Assembly: GCA_024036415.1 (NCBI GenBank)
Contig: JAMWET010001089.1
Coordinates: 1,401,501-1,465,500, forward strand
Source: Prochilodus magdalenae
Taxonomy: Eukaryota > Chordata > Actinopteri > Characiformes > Prochilodontidae
Direction: 5' to 3'
Length of the DNA: 64,000 bases
How positions within the stretch are numbered: the first letter of the stretch is position 1; every line of letters starts with the position of its first letter. Under the pieces are notes generated by a model. It saw only the letters and a list, made by a program, of their open reading frames with translations. It searched no databases and was not told the origin of the DNA. Of the stretch, positions 1 through 40,469 are shown in pieces. The position numbers were made by a program, and so were the translations under genes.

Positions 1-1492
1 CTTTCTGACCCTATAAATAGCTTTTTATATGCACATTTTTAAACAGCACCGCATATCATCGCTGTCCAACTAAAAACACGTATCTCTTTTTTCGTCTGTC
101 TTACTTTTATATATCATTTAAGCACATCAGCACCCATTTACATTTTGCAACAAAATACGTGATCAATGGACCAACAGAAGTGGCCCAAAACTGCTTGGGA
201 AATAGTCAATTGAAAAAATGTTTTAAAATAAAAGTAGGTTTTTGCCCTCTCATGTAAAGTTGCAATTTTAGAGATACAGGTTTTCCTTTGTACAGCGATC
301 ATATGTATTATTTAGGACTGAGTTCATGTCAATGTTGAGAAGCTTGACAACTGAGAAGCGACAGTTAGTAAAATCAGTAGCATATGGCCCACTAACTTTC
401 TGATCAGTTGGACCCCAAACCATCATATACTGCCAACATCTGTGTAGAACATTAATGACTTTAAGCACCTCCAGAACTTCTCTGGACTGCAGGTGTGGCT
501 AACAGTGCAGGAATGGAAGTGTAGTGACACTTCTCCAACAGTAGATGGGGCCATATAACATCTTTAAGCACACTATGATTGCAGAAGTCTTCACTCACTA
601 CTACGGGCCTGCAAGTTATGAATTAACCGCAGAGCGACGAGTGAATTTAACTAAGCTTTAAGCTGCGTAAGCTCCGATGAGATGTATTGCTGACGTGTGC
701 AGAAGGATGAGGTTGCAGTCAAGTGTGAGCTTCCTTCCCTTCTCTTTAGCCTGGCTCTGCAGGTTCAGTGTCGCTCTGGCCGTAACTCTGCACCGGGGTA
801 TGCATAATGCATCTCCCCCGCGGGACAGCAGACGCACGCTTTTCATTTAATCCCACCAGATAGACTGCTCCTCCTCACGAACAGCAGGAAATATCACTTT
901 CCCAATAACTGCCGGAACTGCTTTTCTGAAATCTAGCCTTTCTTAGCACCTCCATGTTAAAGATATTTGACGAAAAATTTTATGTACAGTTTCCCACAGC
1001 CCAAAGTAACAAGCTATAAGCCTTTCGTAGTTAACAGCTAATGGATGTGTATAGCCATCAGTTAGCATTATGCTCCAGCATGTTCCACATCATTTCACAC
1101 TTGTTTTAAACTGCATTAAACGTATGTGATCTCTGACACTGTTAAGATATTAGAGCTGCAACTACTGAATATATTCATTTATATATTCTCAGTGTATTCA
1201 CGTTCTGTGAAATGTTATCTGAAAAATGCAATAATATAAGGATAAAAATTCTCTTGACAAATTTCACTCAAATGACTGAATGAAAATCGTTTTAGATTTG
1301 CGTAGCACTTTTTTTGTTTTTGCATTCAGAAAACAAAAGCGTTGTGTTAGCATTCAGTGCTAAAAGTGGCTTTCACTTAAATTACTCTACAGCTCAAGAA
1401 CGTTTTAATTATTAAATTTGTTCAGTTTGATAGAATATTTTGTGTAGCACCATATAAAACTTTGCTATCCAGTAGTGAAGTGTGTTTGGGCC

Positions 1493-2645
1493 ATACATGT
1501 CAAAATATAATAATAATTTATGATGATAAAGCTAACTTCTGCTAGCACCCCAATGTAATTCTAATGGCATGTTTAGCGCTAAATGCTAAAAACAAACATG
1601 TGAAACTTGTAAAAAGGTTGTTCTATGTTTTATTTAAAGCTTGTCACATACATATTAATATATTTAACCCTATACATACCAGTCGTACCTCAGTGACTTA
1701 GTAAGGAGTCCTGAGGTCTAGAATAACCTTCTTCCCCCACGAAATTGGTTGTAAAGCAAAACATGACTGGTTGATTCCACTGTCAGTTTTTAATCATAGG
1801 CCTAACCAATGAGAGAGCTATCTTGATAACATTCCGAAAGGTATAATTTTGCATTGTTTAAAGAATTTAAACTTATAACAAATAAGACTGTTACAATTAG
1901 CCTTGAATCTGTGTACTTCTGACTGTTAGTAATGAAATCAAGATGTTAAAATAAATATAGTAAAAATTTGCAAGAAGTTCTTAATTTTTTTTGTCTTATT
2001 TGTATCTCTTGTGAGCTAGTTTTAACAGTTTGATTCCAGATTACTCCTGGATGCCCCCAACCATTGCAGATGAAGTAATTTACTAAAACCACTGTTATAT
2101 GATATCTCTATATCAACGTCTAGAAATAGTTAAACAAACATACTGACATACATGAAATCGCCTATCCCGCTGGTCATTTGTATTGGTTCTAATATTAGTT
2201 TCTGTGGAAGTCAAAATACATGTCAAAATATAATAATAATTTATGATGATAAAGCTAACTTCTGCTAGCACCCCAATGTAATTCTAATGGCATGTTTAGC
2301 GCTAAATGCTAAAAACAAACATGTGAAACTTGTAAAAAGGTTGTTCTATGTTTTATTTAAAGCTTGTCACATACATATTAATATATTTAACCCTATACGT
2401 ACCAGTTGTACGGTCTAGAATAACCTTCTTCCCCCACGAAATTGGTTGTAAAGCAAAACATGACTGGTTGATTCCACTGTCAGTTTTTAATCATAGGCCT
2501 AACCAATGAGAGAGCTATCTTGATAACATTCCGAAAGGTATAATTTTGCATTGTTTAAAGAATTTAAACTTATAACAAATAAGACTGTTACAATTAGCCT
2601 TGAATCTGTGTACTGTAGTAATGAAATCAAGATGTTAAAACAAAT
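1493..2645. repeat. recent direct duplication, copies 1493-1950 and 2216-2645
   Basis: Both copies start ATACATGTCAAAATATAATA and run in parallel at an offset of about 723 bases, sharing for example GCTAAATGCTAAAAACAAAC and TTCTTCCCCCACGAAATTGG. They differ by an indel of roughly 28 bases after the CAGTCGTAC/CAGTTGTAC position, by an 8-base indel near the right end and by few substitutions. No terminal inverted repeat or coding signal is seen. It may be a duplicated segment or two copies of one unknown repeat. Confidence 0.85.
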
Positions 2646-4966
2646 AACCCAGAATCTGGTGGACAGCATCCAAGCATTTCTGAAAGCTTGGCAGCCGCTG
2701 CCACTGCACATGGGGCAAAGTGCTGATAAATGGCCTACTTGCAGTACTAAGCCTAGCGCGCTTCTCTCTGGAAGATAGTCAGCAGCCCCCAGGCCGTGAG
2801 CGCGCGCACACACACGGCATGTCAGCTAGGTAAAGTTCACACAGAGTTCACCACGACAGGATGCTCCGATCTGCCCTCCTTTCAAGCAACTCTTTTAAGG
2901 AATATTCTGAATGTGGTCTCTTTGAATAGTTATTTATTCATTCCTGGCCCACATGTGCAGATATGACGCAGTGATTCAAGATTGCACGGGTAAGAACCCC
3001 AAGCACTGCCTGTCAAACATGTCCTTTCATTTAAAAAAGATGTTTTGAAACTTTTTATTAGTTAAAAAAAGAAAACATAAGTTTGTAAACAACTTTTTGC
3101 TAACACTGTACACTGTATATATTGTGTTTGTGTTATTTGTTGTTACTGCAGTAACTACTCTGTAGCTCTTCTTGGGTTTAGTAAACGATTTTATATCATT
3201 TTCATGTTTTCACTCTTCAGTGTTCATTCACTACAACACGCAGCACACGCACAAGTAAGCTCACCTGACAAATAAGTCACCTTGCGTGTTTAATGTGGTA
3301 GTAACTTTAGGCTCCTGCAGGTGGCGCTGCACGAGGATGGGGCTATAAATACCTGCGTGGTGTGTGTGACGGGATTCATAGATTGAGAAGAGGTGCTACA
3401 GTGGAGTGAATGTCTCATTTGCTGCAGGTGTATGAACGCAGTCATGCGGGTCCACCAGCAGTGGCAAAAATCTCAGTGTAGTCTAAGTCCCCTCACAGTT
3501 GTGCCAGGGAGGGCATCCACAAAGTCTGGCCCAAGTGGGCAATTCTTTGATGCAAGACATTGATGTGGCGTACATCCAGAAACCTGTCCAGTCCATGCCA
3601 AATCCAGCCGCAGCTGTTATTCGCGCTCAGGGAGATATTACGCGCTATTAACATGTCTCTAGTTGCAGGTGACTTTTTTGTCCAGTGAGGTTATAACATA
3701 CAACCATGTTGCATCATCTAATATTGACTGCTGCCTTAGCCACTGATTTACAGACAAGTAATACAAGGTAGCATTAGCATTTCAAACAGCCCAGCCCCAA
3801 AATTCACCCCTTTAAGTTTCCTTCTACCATTATGATATGTCGTCAGATGGGATTATTTTTTCTGTTGCATAATAAAAGTAGTCATATTCACAACAACAGG
3901 GATGTCCTTTTAGTAATTCATCATACCTTCACCATACACTCATGGACCAGCCGGTGGGGTAAATAATATTACACCGTAATACTATGTTGTACGCTCAGTG
4001 ATTGGAGATACCAATGAAAAAATAATTAATGAAAGATTATGATTTCTGATTCACGTTGTGGCTAATATGTTGATGCACACTGACCAGGAAAAAGACAGAT
4101 CCAAAACCAATTGTGCAGTTAATTACTCAGCAGAAGTAGCTGTTGTTGTCTTTTTTGGGTTTTTTGCTGTGATTGTTTGTTGTTAGCCGGTGTTGGATTG
4201 TTCATACGCGATTAAGCAGTGGCCTTGAGCTATGTTTAGAGTAGTTTATTTGCGACACATTCCATATCCACGGAGCATGGTAGGAGCGCGTGATACGCTG
4301 CACACTTCTTCTGACGACCTTCCCTCTCCGGCGCGCAAAGACATGGTGCTGAGTGAACCAGTCTCACTCACGCGTAAAGAGACAGACACACTTGGCCAGG
4401 TCAAACCGCACGACTCGTGGCGAACTCTGTCCCGTCTACGCCGCAGACTGACAGCAGACGTTGACCATGCGCATCGTAAGCCGTTTCTTCAGTGAGCCCA
4501 ATGACCTACGGAGAGGGTAGGCTATGACCAGTTGGCTTTAGGGCTGTCCAGAGACCTGCTGCTTCATGCTAATTCCAGCTGAATCCCCCCCCGCCCCTGC
4601 ACCCCGTCCTCTGCTCCTTTCACTAACAGCTGCTGACCGGCTGCTCCCCAGCTCTAAAGCCGCGCTGATGACCGGCTCGGCTCATGGCACGACTTGCCTC
4701 CAGTGCATGCTTTCTGACTCGAGTCCCAAACATGTGTCGGGCTTTGCAAAAGCCATGGATCCTTGTTTTATTGGGAGAAGCCTGTTGGAGAATGCAGGTG
4801 CTATTGAACATGAGTGTGAGGAATTTGTTTGAAACATTAATAACAGCGTTCAACGTTCAACTTAATGTTTGCCTTCGCAATGCAGACGCCATTGAACCCT
4901 GCAGTATGCAAATAAGTCCACCTGCTGATCACATTGTTTTACTGTGTTCTGTGAGCATCTTGACCT

Positions 4967-5228
4967 GGGATGCACCAGTATGGGAATCATAGGCTGAAAG
5001 CCAATATCCAATATTTATCATGTTTTTGGTTTTTGCCGATACTGTATAAATTAGATCCTTACTCATTTTTATTTGCTAATGTATTAACCCATGTCTACTG
5101 GGTTACCCGTTTTGGCTAAGCACAGTGAATTAACTAACATCATTAGATGATGATAAAAATCATCATTTTTAATTTGAACATTTCATTTGAACAATACTAA
5201 TATGATCCGGTATCATTGTGCATTCCTA
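4967..5228. mobile_element. small non-autonomous DNA element with GGGATGCACCA-type ends
   Basis: The left end reads GGGATGCACCAGTATGGGAA and the reverse complement of the right end reads AGGAATGCACAATGATACCG: imperfect terminal inverted repeats about 260 bp apart, with AT-rich filling. Such ends are common in fish genomes in hAT-like MITEs, but the superfamily is inferred. A related single end lies at about 57650-57720. Confidence 0.55.
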
Positions 5229-6127
5229 ATCGTGAGCAATCGCTGCTACAGATCAGTGTTTTTGTGGGCGCTCTGATGAAGTTAGGGTTCCACATAAGTT
5301 ACCTTGCTTGCCAGTCATTTATTCATGTGGCATTCACTAGGTACTGTCATGACAAAATGCATCAGTGTACTTGCAGTCCTAGTATTTTGTCCTTGTCATG
5401 AAGCCCTAACAGCGACTTGAAGGGGTTCTATTTGTGGACTGCCAAAACATGTGCTGCAGACTTTCATCTGGAAACCCTAACATATCTTTGTCTGCTACCG
5501 TTTGACAAAACATATTTCACATTTTGCGTCAAAAACTAAAATGAATGTGAATTTTAACATATGGATGCATTTCTGTGCAGATGTAGCATTTGAAATGCAT
5601 TTAGTCACTGCTTAGTGTATGTTTAGTCTGTGTTACGTACTTACAAACTACAAATAAGTCCAGATTAAACGGCAGGCGAGGTGAGAAGGACATGGTGAAG
5701 AAAGAGAAGGAGATGACGTGGTAGAAGAATGAAGGGCCAGAAGGCAGCAGGGAATACGTTGTTCTTTGTGGACTTGTTAGCAGATGGATTTAGCCCTGAC
5801 CTTTGCGGGTGTAAACCTGTCCGGCATGGGTCCGTGTTAGGAACGCTCTGAGCTGTGCCAGGATGGAGGGCCACTGAAGCAACACGTTCGGAGTAACCCC
5901 TTTAAAGTACACGGTGCTCCCTGTGATCAACATAGCCTTTCATTTACAGACTGTCTGCAGGCACTGGATACTGTAGCTGGAGGGGTGTAAAAATGAAGTG
6001 GTTTGAATGCATTGATATGGGAATGTTAGAACTGATGGTAATTGATTAAAATAATATTCAGGTATTTGTTCAATGGTCTATTAAAACTATTTTCAGTGTA
6101 TTGTTTTTATTATCTATTTTGTGTGTA

Positions 6128-7075
6128 TACAGTACTGTGCAGGTGAGAGACCACATTCCAGTTTTGTCATTTCCAGTCAAAATGGCCATTTAGTACAAGT
6201 TACTAATTTCTGAGATACTTCCGGGAAAATATGATATAAGGAAGAGAAAAACCAAAGGTTCTGAAACTGGAGAGATAATGATCAACCGATACAGAGATAA
6301 TGGTCATTCTAACAATCATGCAAGGTGGTTCTGGTAGGCCATCATACCTGTCACCATCAGATAAACATTACCCTATAAACATTAAGACCTATCGCTCCCA
6401 TATGGTGTATGTGTCCAGTACCATTCATATATGACATATAAACCAAACCAAATGCTTTTTTTGTTATTAAATATAGATAAATATAAAATCCATTTTATAG
6501 TAGGTGCCCATCTTTGTTGCTCTCTCATGTCCAGTGTCCCAGGAAAAGTGAGCTAAACATCTCATTCAGGATTAATATACAACCATGACATCATCATCAC
6601 AATGTGGTCTACTAGTAGAGAATTTTCCTGTTTGTCATGTTGTTCCTCGTATACAAAACATTCTCTTTTGGTTTATATGTCATATTTTACCAGCACTGGA
6701 CATATACACAGTCAGAGTTCCCTTTACAAGAGAAAAGAAATTTAAACTTCACTCCTGCCTCAGATCTGGGACCATCCACAGGGGCTTCTGTACATGCTTC
6801 CACTCTGAGAAGACAACCTGACACTATGAGTCTGAAAGGATGTGTAGCTTTCAAGATGCCCTTGGAAATTTGGAAAATGGAAATGGAAATTTGTATCAAT
6901 CAAAGAAGCTATCTGTGTTCTCAGAACAGAGTCAAGGCTTCGTCATCTCTGAATGTGTTTGGGATCATTTCGATTGTGAGAAGCAGAAAATGCAACCAAT
7001 GTCTAAGAGTGTTTAAGAAGTCTAAAACTTTGTCGTTTGTTCTGTTAAGTGCATTTTCTGCTTTTTTTCCTGAAG
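6128..7075 (+). mobile_element. Tc1/mariner-type relic, strongly decayed
   Basis: The left end is AGTACTGTGCAGGTGAGAGA, related to the ends of other copies in the window. Near 6945-7010 the sequence reads GTGTTTGGGATCATTTCGAT followed by a segment encoding CEKQKMQP, which resembles the VWD and following part of Tc1-like transposases. Frames are broken, so no active enzyme is encoded. The short ORFs across the element are chance frames. Confidence 0.6.
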
Positions 7076-7732
7076 GCGAAAACTGCATAACTTGTGCTGT
7101 ATGGCCGTTTCGACTGGGAACTGTAGTTCCTCTAGTCACATGTGTGCATTCAATGTGTTTCCAAAACTGTGATTTCCTAGATCTGTAATCTAATCAAATC
7201 CCTGTCATACCCTTATCTCTTGCTGCCATGATGTGTTAAATGACAGTATTGGCAGTATTGATGATGACAGTATTGATGGCTATCACCAAAACAGCTTCAG
7301 CCTAAGTGCAAGTGAATGCCTTTGTCCATTCATCCAGTGATGGACCTGCCTCCACATCCTACTAGTTAACATTCACCAGCATTCAAAGCATTAACGTTCT
7401 GAAATGCCTGACCAGCGTGCCATGCCCCTGCCACCTTTGCTGACCCTTGTCACACAGAGAAACCATATCACAACCCCCTGAAGTAAAAACGTGCTTCACG
7501 TTTCTTCTGCCTTTTGTGTGCTCTGATTTCTTATCCACATGGTGGACAATGTCCCCTTTCCCTTTTCAACGATATGGTTCTTTTGTGGAGACAAAAATGC
7601 ATGCCACATTTCAAACGTGTAGCTATATTGCACATGTGAGGAACATCATACACTCCTCACAGTATAACAGAGCTGAAACTGTGCCTCTCAGCCCCAATTG
7701 CTGATTCATTGCATGTGTCCACTCTCTTCCAG

Positions 7733-35310
<27,578 letters not shown>

Positions 35311-38300
35311 CAGTGATGCTAAGCATGTCTTGGTGAATATTAATAATGGACAGCGAAGATTTAGTTCCAAAGCGCACCTTGCACTCCTCAAACCTCGGCC
35401 ACTCCCGTCTCCTTTTGCGGAGATGGGCAGACACAGAGACTCTGATAGATTGTCCTTATTTTGCACTCAGGAATAACATTTAGTCCTTTTTTCCTTTCTA
35501 CACTCCTTCCCTTCCTCACCCACCAACCACCCTCAAAGGTCCTTGGCCCCCTTAGCTCTGTGGGTCCCCTGCGCATGGTTGAACACTGCTGGAGCTAAAA
35601 CCACTGTGCTTTCTCCCCCATTACCTCCTCCTCTGCATCAACAGCAAGAGAGATCCGGAAAAGTTTAGGCCAAATGGTACGAAGCAAATGAGCAGCGAAA
35701 CTGCAGTTGACTGCAGCGATCTCCAGCTTAACAAGACTGCGTCAGCCATGGCCATCAGGGGGTAATGGGAAATTCATTGGAATGCATTCTTTGGCTTTCA
35801 AAGAGAAACTTTTTTTCTACATTTTAAGTCTTCCTGAAGAACCTGACTGAAAAAAACACACAGCTTTAGTGCTGTCATGGCCTCTGATTTTTTTGTATGA
35901 CATAAAATGGAGATTTTTACATAGATGTTACTTTTCTTACAGAAACACCAACAGCAAAGAAATCTTTACAAGAAATGTGCTGGCAAAGAGTAACTTGCAA
36001 GTACGCTTTCATGATGGTCATCCAGTAGGGTTTTTTTTTTTATTATAATTATTTGCATTTTGTGTTTGTTTAGCCCGACGCTAGTCGCTACTTCATAATG
36101 TCGTTCAACACTGCTGTGTCCTTTTTGTTTATCGCACAAGTACTCTTCAGTGTAAAGTTGGCATTTTTGTCTTTCTATTGAGATGTTTATTTGTTTTAAA
36201 CACTTACCTCCAGTGAGCCTCTTAATACAGTTTCGCCTACAGAATGCCTCACAAAGATGCTACCGTTTCTGGATGTTTAGTGAATGGCAGTCATTTGAGA
36301 AGCATTATATACGCATGGCCTTGTTGCTGTGGTTGCTGGTAGATCATTTGAAAAAGTTGGCAAACAGGCATTTTAAACATGTTAAAGAATTAGTTTTGAA
36401 CCTAATTTGTATCTGCAGCATTTGTAGCATGTATGTGATTACATGGGACGATATTTATCTGTATTTAAAATAGAGAGAAAGACTTCTGGTGCTTCTGCAT
36501 CCACCCATTGGCTTTTATTATAAGCCTGTTCTTTTAGAAGTTAACAAGTTTGCTTTGACGAGTACAGGGAAAGTGCTGAAATCAATAAGTGTGTTTTACA
36601 TGCGATTCATTATATGATTATAATTGGATTTCTGCAGTTATCTAAGTATTCAAGTGGTAAGCAGCATACTCAGATCAGATTAAGGCCTAGAAATCTGATT
36701 AAGAAATCTGATCCAGAGAGCTGGGTTTTAGCTCAGTAATCGGGTTTCCCTTTACTCGGATTTCTTTCATTTTTCTTAGTCTGCGCATGTTTGAAAGAAG
36801 ATGGTGGTACCAGAAATACACATGCAGCTAGCGCAAGACGGCAATAAAAGCACTTTTAGAGTGACGCTGAAACCAACTACATACCTAGAGAAATGGAGAG
36901 CTTAAATGTTCTTCATAGCTGACGCATGTTCACATTTTGAGGTAAAGGGAACGCGGCATGAAGCATGTGTTTGCATTTACAACTTGTCGTCTTTTGTGAG
37001 TTTACTGGTCGTTTGGAAAACAGAAATCCCATTACTGCTTAACTCATGTAGACCTGGAGTTTGCCTATTATCTGATTACTCGAGTGCATGTAAACGCAGT
37101 TAACAGATTACTACATAATCTGACTTCCTCCAGATTATATCAGGTGCATGTAAACACAGTCAGTCTCTGTGGTAACCATATGCAACAAAAGCTGCAGATA
37201 GAGAGGAGGTTGTAAAACACTGTACTCCTTTAAGGTAACCTCATTATATGAAACTTTTGTTACATGCTAGCAGGCACAGGCCTTTTCAGATCAGTCCACT
37301 TTCAGATCGAACACTGTTTCCACTCCCTTACACTACCATATGGTCGAAATGCCAACATCCTGATGACAGTCTATCTTCTTTACAATTTACTTTGAAGTAG
37401 TTTTGTAGGACAGTCTGTTTCAGGTTACGTTACATTTCAGAATTTAGAAGCCACGAGCCTTTTAAGTGAGAGCAGTGTTTCTTCTCGTATGCCTTTTCTT
37501 CTTTTCTCTTCAATGGATCTCTTTAAAAAAAAGCTGCGTACTTACATCTGATAGTAATAACTCTCCGCTATTCTGTTCACATATACTGTCTAGATTAAAG
37601 ATCATTTCTTAGATCAGAAGTTACATGTCCCAGATATTCCACAAGTGTGTTGTGCAACATCTTTATAGATACAGTTATGTAAACTGCTTAAATGAATATG
37701 GTTTCAGTACAGTGTGCGTGGTACGATTAGGGCCAGTTCTGATAGACGGCTTTCTTAGGGCTAGACATAGACCAACATCCAGCTACCAATCTCGCTTTTC
37801 ATGCCAAAACCTCCCTCCTTCACCGGACTTGCACTATAGGACTCGCAGCACTTAGCCAAGTGGCTTTTCATTTCGGATTATTTATACGTGTATATGGTTT
37901 TATTTATTGGTTTGTACGTTTTACATTGCTGTATATATTAAGCGTTACTGTAGAACACAAACTGTAGCATAGGCGGCATGTTACTTGCAAGTTACTTTTT
38001 TTTTTAAGATAAAGATAAAAGTGTACATAGAACAAACGTTTTTAAAAGCGTAAGGAAAACTGCTTCACAGAAACTTGAATCTGGCTTTTAAAGTAATGAT
38101 TTTGTTAAACCTTTTTATTATTATTATTATTAATTAATAATATTATTATTTAAGTTTTGTGCCATGTTATTATTTTTTTTTCTTTTTCTTCTTCTTTTTT
38201 TGTTCCTCACCAAATGACCTTACCTGTTCTGCTGTTCTGGATTTTGTTTGTCTCTGTTTACAGACATGTATTTATTATGCTGTACATATTGTAATGTTTG

Positions 38301-39370
38301 ATGTAAATGATAACCAGTTCTTACTCTATCATCCCTAATGGCGATGGTGTTGCTGTATTTGGTAAACTCTTGTTGAGAGAATGTTTATTATCAATATTAT
38401 ACAATGTAAAAAAAAAAAGAAACAGAAAATGTAAAAACAGTCACCTTTGAGCTTGTTTATGGAGAACCAGGGGAAAGCCAAACAATATGAAACAGACACC
38501 ACTGGTGTTTGGCCCCAGGGCTGTGCCTTAACTTATATCAGTGTCTTTTTATTTGTCCGTCCGTTCGTCCATGTCCCTACTCCCTCTTCCTGTATTAGAC
38601 AGTAGTTGTGTACACTGGGAAAATTTGACCCATTTTGCTGCCTGATTATCAGGACATAATAAGTGCTACGTTGTGAAGCTAAAGCTTAGAACATATATTT
38701 CAGTATGCTGCTGCAGTTTCTGAACGAGAGTGGCACAAAAGCAAACTGTTGGTCGGCTCCATGGGTTCGATTGCCACATGCAGTGCAGCTGAATGCAATA
38801 GACCCACACGCCAAGTCCGCGTGAGAACGGTTGGCTGATAGGTGCTTGCTGGCTGAATATATCGACTAACTTCTTACGTTCACGCTGTTCCAAAATTTGT
38901 TCAGGTACCGTCTGCTACCTTTGTCTCATCCAGCCTTGTAGATGTGCTTGTGCACTAAACAAAATCTATATATATACTTAGAGTTTGTATGTTAAGAGAG
39001 CCTATTTTCTGACACGCATACTGTAGATTTTAGCAGCCCTGGACCAAAGCCAATGGTGGCTATTAATATAATTATTATTAATATTATTATTATTATTATT
39101 ACTTGTATTTTTTTCAGTGTCATTAAAGGGATACATAAACTGATACTTCAAGATTTGATTCATTAGGTTACATCTTTCAATGACCTTAAACTTTTTACAC
39201 TTCTTTCACTGGATACGTTGTCTCTTACAAAGTATCTCTTTGTCTTTTGACAGTACTGTAGATCCTGCTCCAACCGGTTTAAACGCTATAAAATTTCAAG
39301 ATGGAAAGGAAAAAGAAAAAAAACATTTTTATATGCAACGGAGAAAATAAAAGCATGGGTTGATTCTGAT
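35311..39370 (+). other. pde4d: pde4d 3' untranslated region (inferred)
   Basis: About 4 kb after the stop codon with no credible ORF and no intron signal that I trust. It is AT-rich with ATT runs at about 38118-38152 and 39060-39101 and a T/C tract at about 38160-38200. It ends at a canonical poly(A) signal with a GT-rich downstream stretch. Long 3' UTRs are usual for PDE4D, and no transposon remnant was recognised inside it. The exact end is inferred. Confidence 0.6.
39346..39351 (+). terminator. candidate pde4d poly(A) signal AATAAA
   Basis: AATAAA in GAAAATAAAAGC, followed 20-40 bases later by TTTTGTGTTGCATGTGTG, a GT-rich element as found downstream of cleavage sites. It is the best-formed signal in this stretch; weaker ones upstream could also be used. 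Confidence 0.55.
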
Positions 39371-39596
39371 TTTGTGTTGCATGTGTGCATTTGTAGAAAT
39401 AATGACGACTCATAGCTCCTGTAGATACTTTACATTTTGGACGTAGTGGTCTTCTGAAGGTAAGGCGGATTGGATTATCACCTGATGACGTTTAAAAATG
39501 TACCCTCCCTCCATTAAGCTGCCTCACACCTACACTGCCATCTTGTGGTAGCTGAGGGAACCAAGCTGCCAACACAAAATATTAATTAAAGCCAGT

Positions 39597-39800
39597 GATC
39601 TCGAACCGCAGTCCTGGAAAGCTAGTTTACTAGAGAGCTTAGATCCACCCTTATCCACTAGACGCGCCTGCCACTTATTTAACTGATAATGCATCTGCTC
39701 CAGCCAGTCGGGGACTTGATTAGCTTGATAAGCAGGTGCGTCAAACTGTGGTTGAAATTAGATACTACAGGAGGAGTGCTGAAGACCAATGCCAGGGCAA
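39597..39800. repeat. interspersed fish repeat, CAGTCCTGGAAAGC type
   Basis: Starts near GAACCGCAGTCCTGGAAAGC and ends near ACCAATGCCAGGG, with TGCATCTGCTCCAGCCAGTC inside. It is related to the repeats at 20621 and 60311. It lies just downstream of pde4d. Confidence 0.5.
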
Positions 39801-40065
39801 TATGTAACAATACATTGAATAATTATTTATAAAAAAATCTTTATCCTTATATATGATCACTTCTTTAAAGACTAGTGCTACTGTATTTGCACTGTTTACA
39901 AAATTAAACATAAACTGATTAAGCCTGTTGGTAACATAAAAAAGATTGTTCAGTACTGGGATGATCTGAATAGCCAAGACAAAAGAAAATGTGTTATTCA
40001 TCATAATTTAGTCTGCCCGTGTTGAATGGATATTCAAGATTTCTGCTACTTGCCACGAGCTGCAA

Positions 40066-40185
40066 ATGAGTCTCAAGCGGTGGAAAGCAGCACCACTGTT
40101 GACTCTTTTATATCTATTTTTAACGATTTATTCGCTTGCCGAGTGTGAATTCTTGATGCAAGGAGCAGTGGTGGACATTATAAAG
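40066..40185 (+). CDS. unidentified candidate first exon with signal peptide
   Basis: From ATG 40066 forty codons run to a GTAATT donor. The peptide starts MSLKRWKAAPLLTLLYLFL, continues TIYSLAEC, and has about 20 residues more, ending VVDIIK. A basic n-region, a 15-residue hydrophobic core and a small-residue site before EC make a good signal peptide. The whole is too short for ORF searches, and I do not recognise the family. It lies 0.7 kb beyond the pde4d poly(A) signal and 285 bases before the minisatellite, so any second exon would be beyond 43.8 kb; I found none with confidence. A chance ORF or a pseudogene fragment remains possible. Confidence 0.3.
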
Positions 40186-40469
40186 GTAATTTACCATGAG
40201 CTTCAACCATCACTGTGTTAAAAGTGCTCATAAAGAAATTAATTTTATTTTCAACAACTGATTGCATACTGCATACTACAGTTGTATGTACTGCATGCTG
40301 CTCCTTGTGTGTAAAATATATAGTGGCATGTTAATACAGTCACATGACCAGTTACCTCAAATTTACCTCAGAGCTGTTATTAATGTATGCACTGTTTAGA
40401 GCTAACTGCTGCTAAACTGCTAACTTGAAATACGTTTAGCCTAACTGTTAGCTAGCCTTGGCTATTTCA

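Larger units (their letters stand above)
1..7732. other. pde4d intron (long-form transcripts) with repeats
   Basis: No pde4d exon was recognised here; the UCR1 exon carrying the RRESFLYRSD motif must lie further left. The stretch holds a 0.45 kb direct duplication (1493-2645), a small inverted-repeat element (4967-5228) and a Tc1-like relic (about 6128-7075). A GC-richer unique part at about 4230-4720 has short ORFs without recognisable homology. Confidence 0.6.

Noticed and set aside
4232..4832. Overlapping + and - frames of 76-102 codons in a GC-richer patch
   Set aside because: No recognisable domain, no good splice context, and compositional bias explains the long frames.
6637..7188. 183-codon + frame
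   Set aside because: It lies across the Tc1-like relic and is not in the transposase frame; codon pattern and residues look random.
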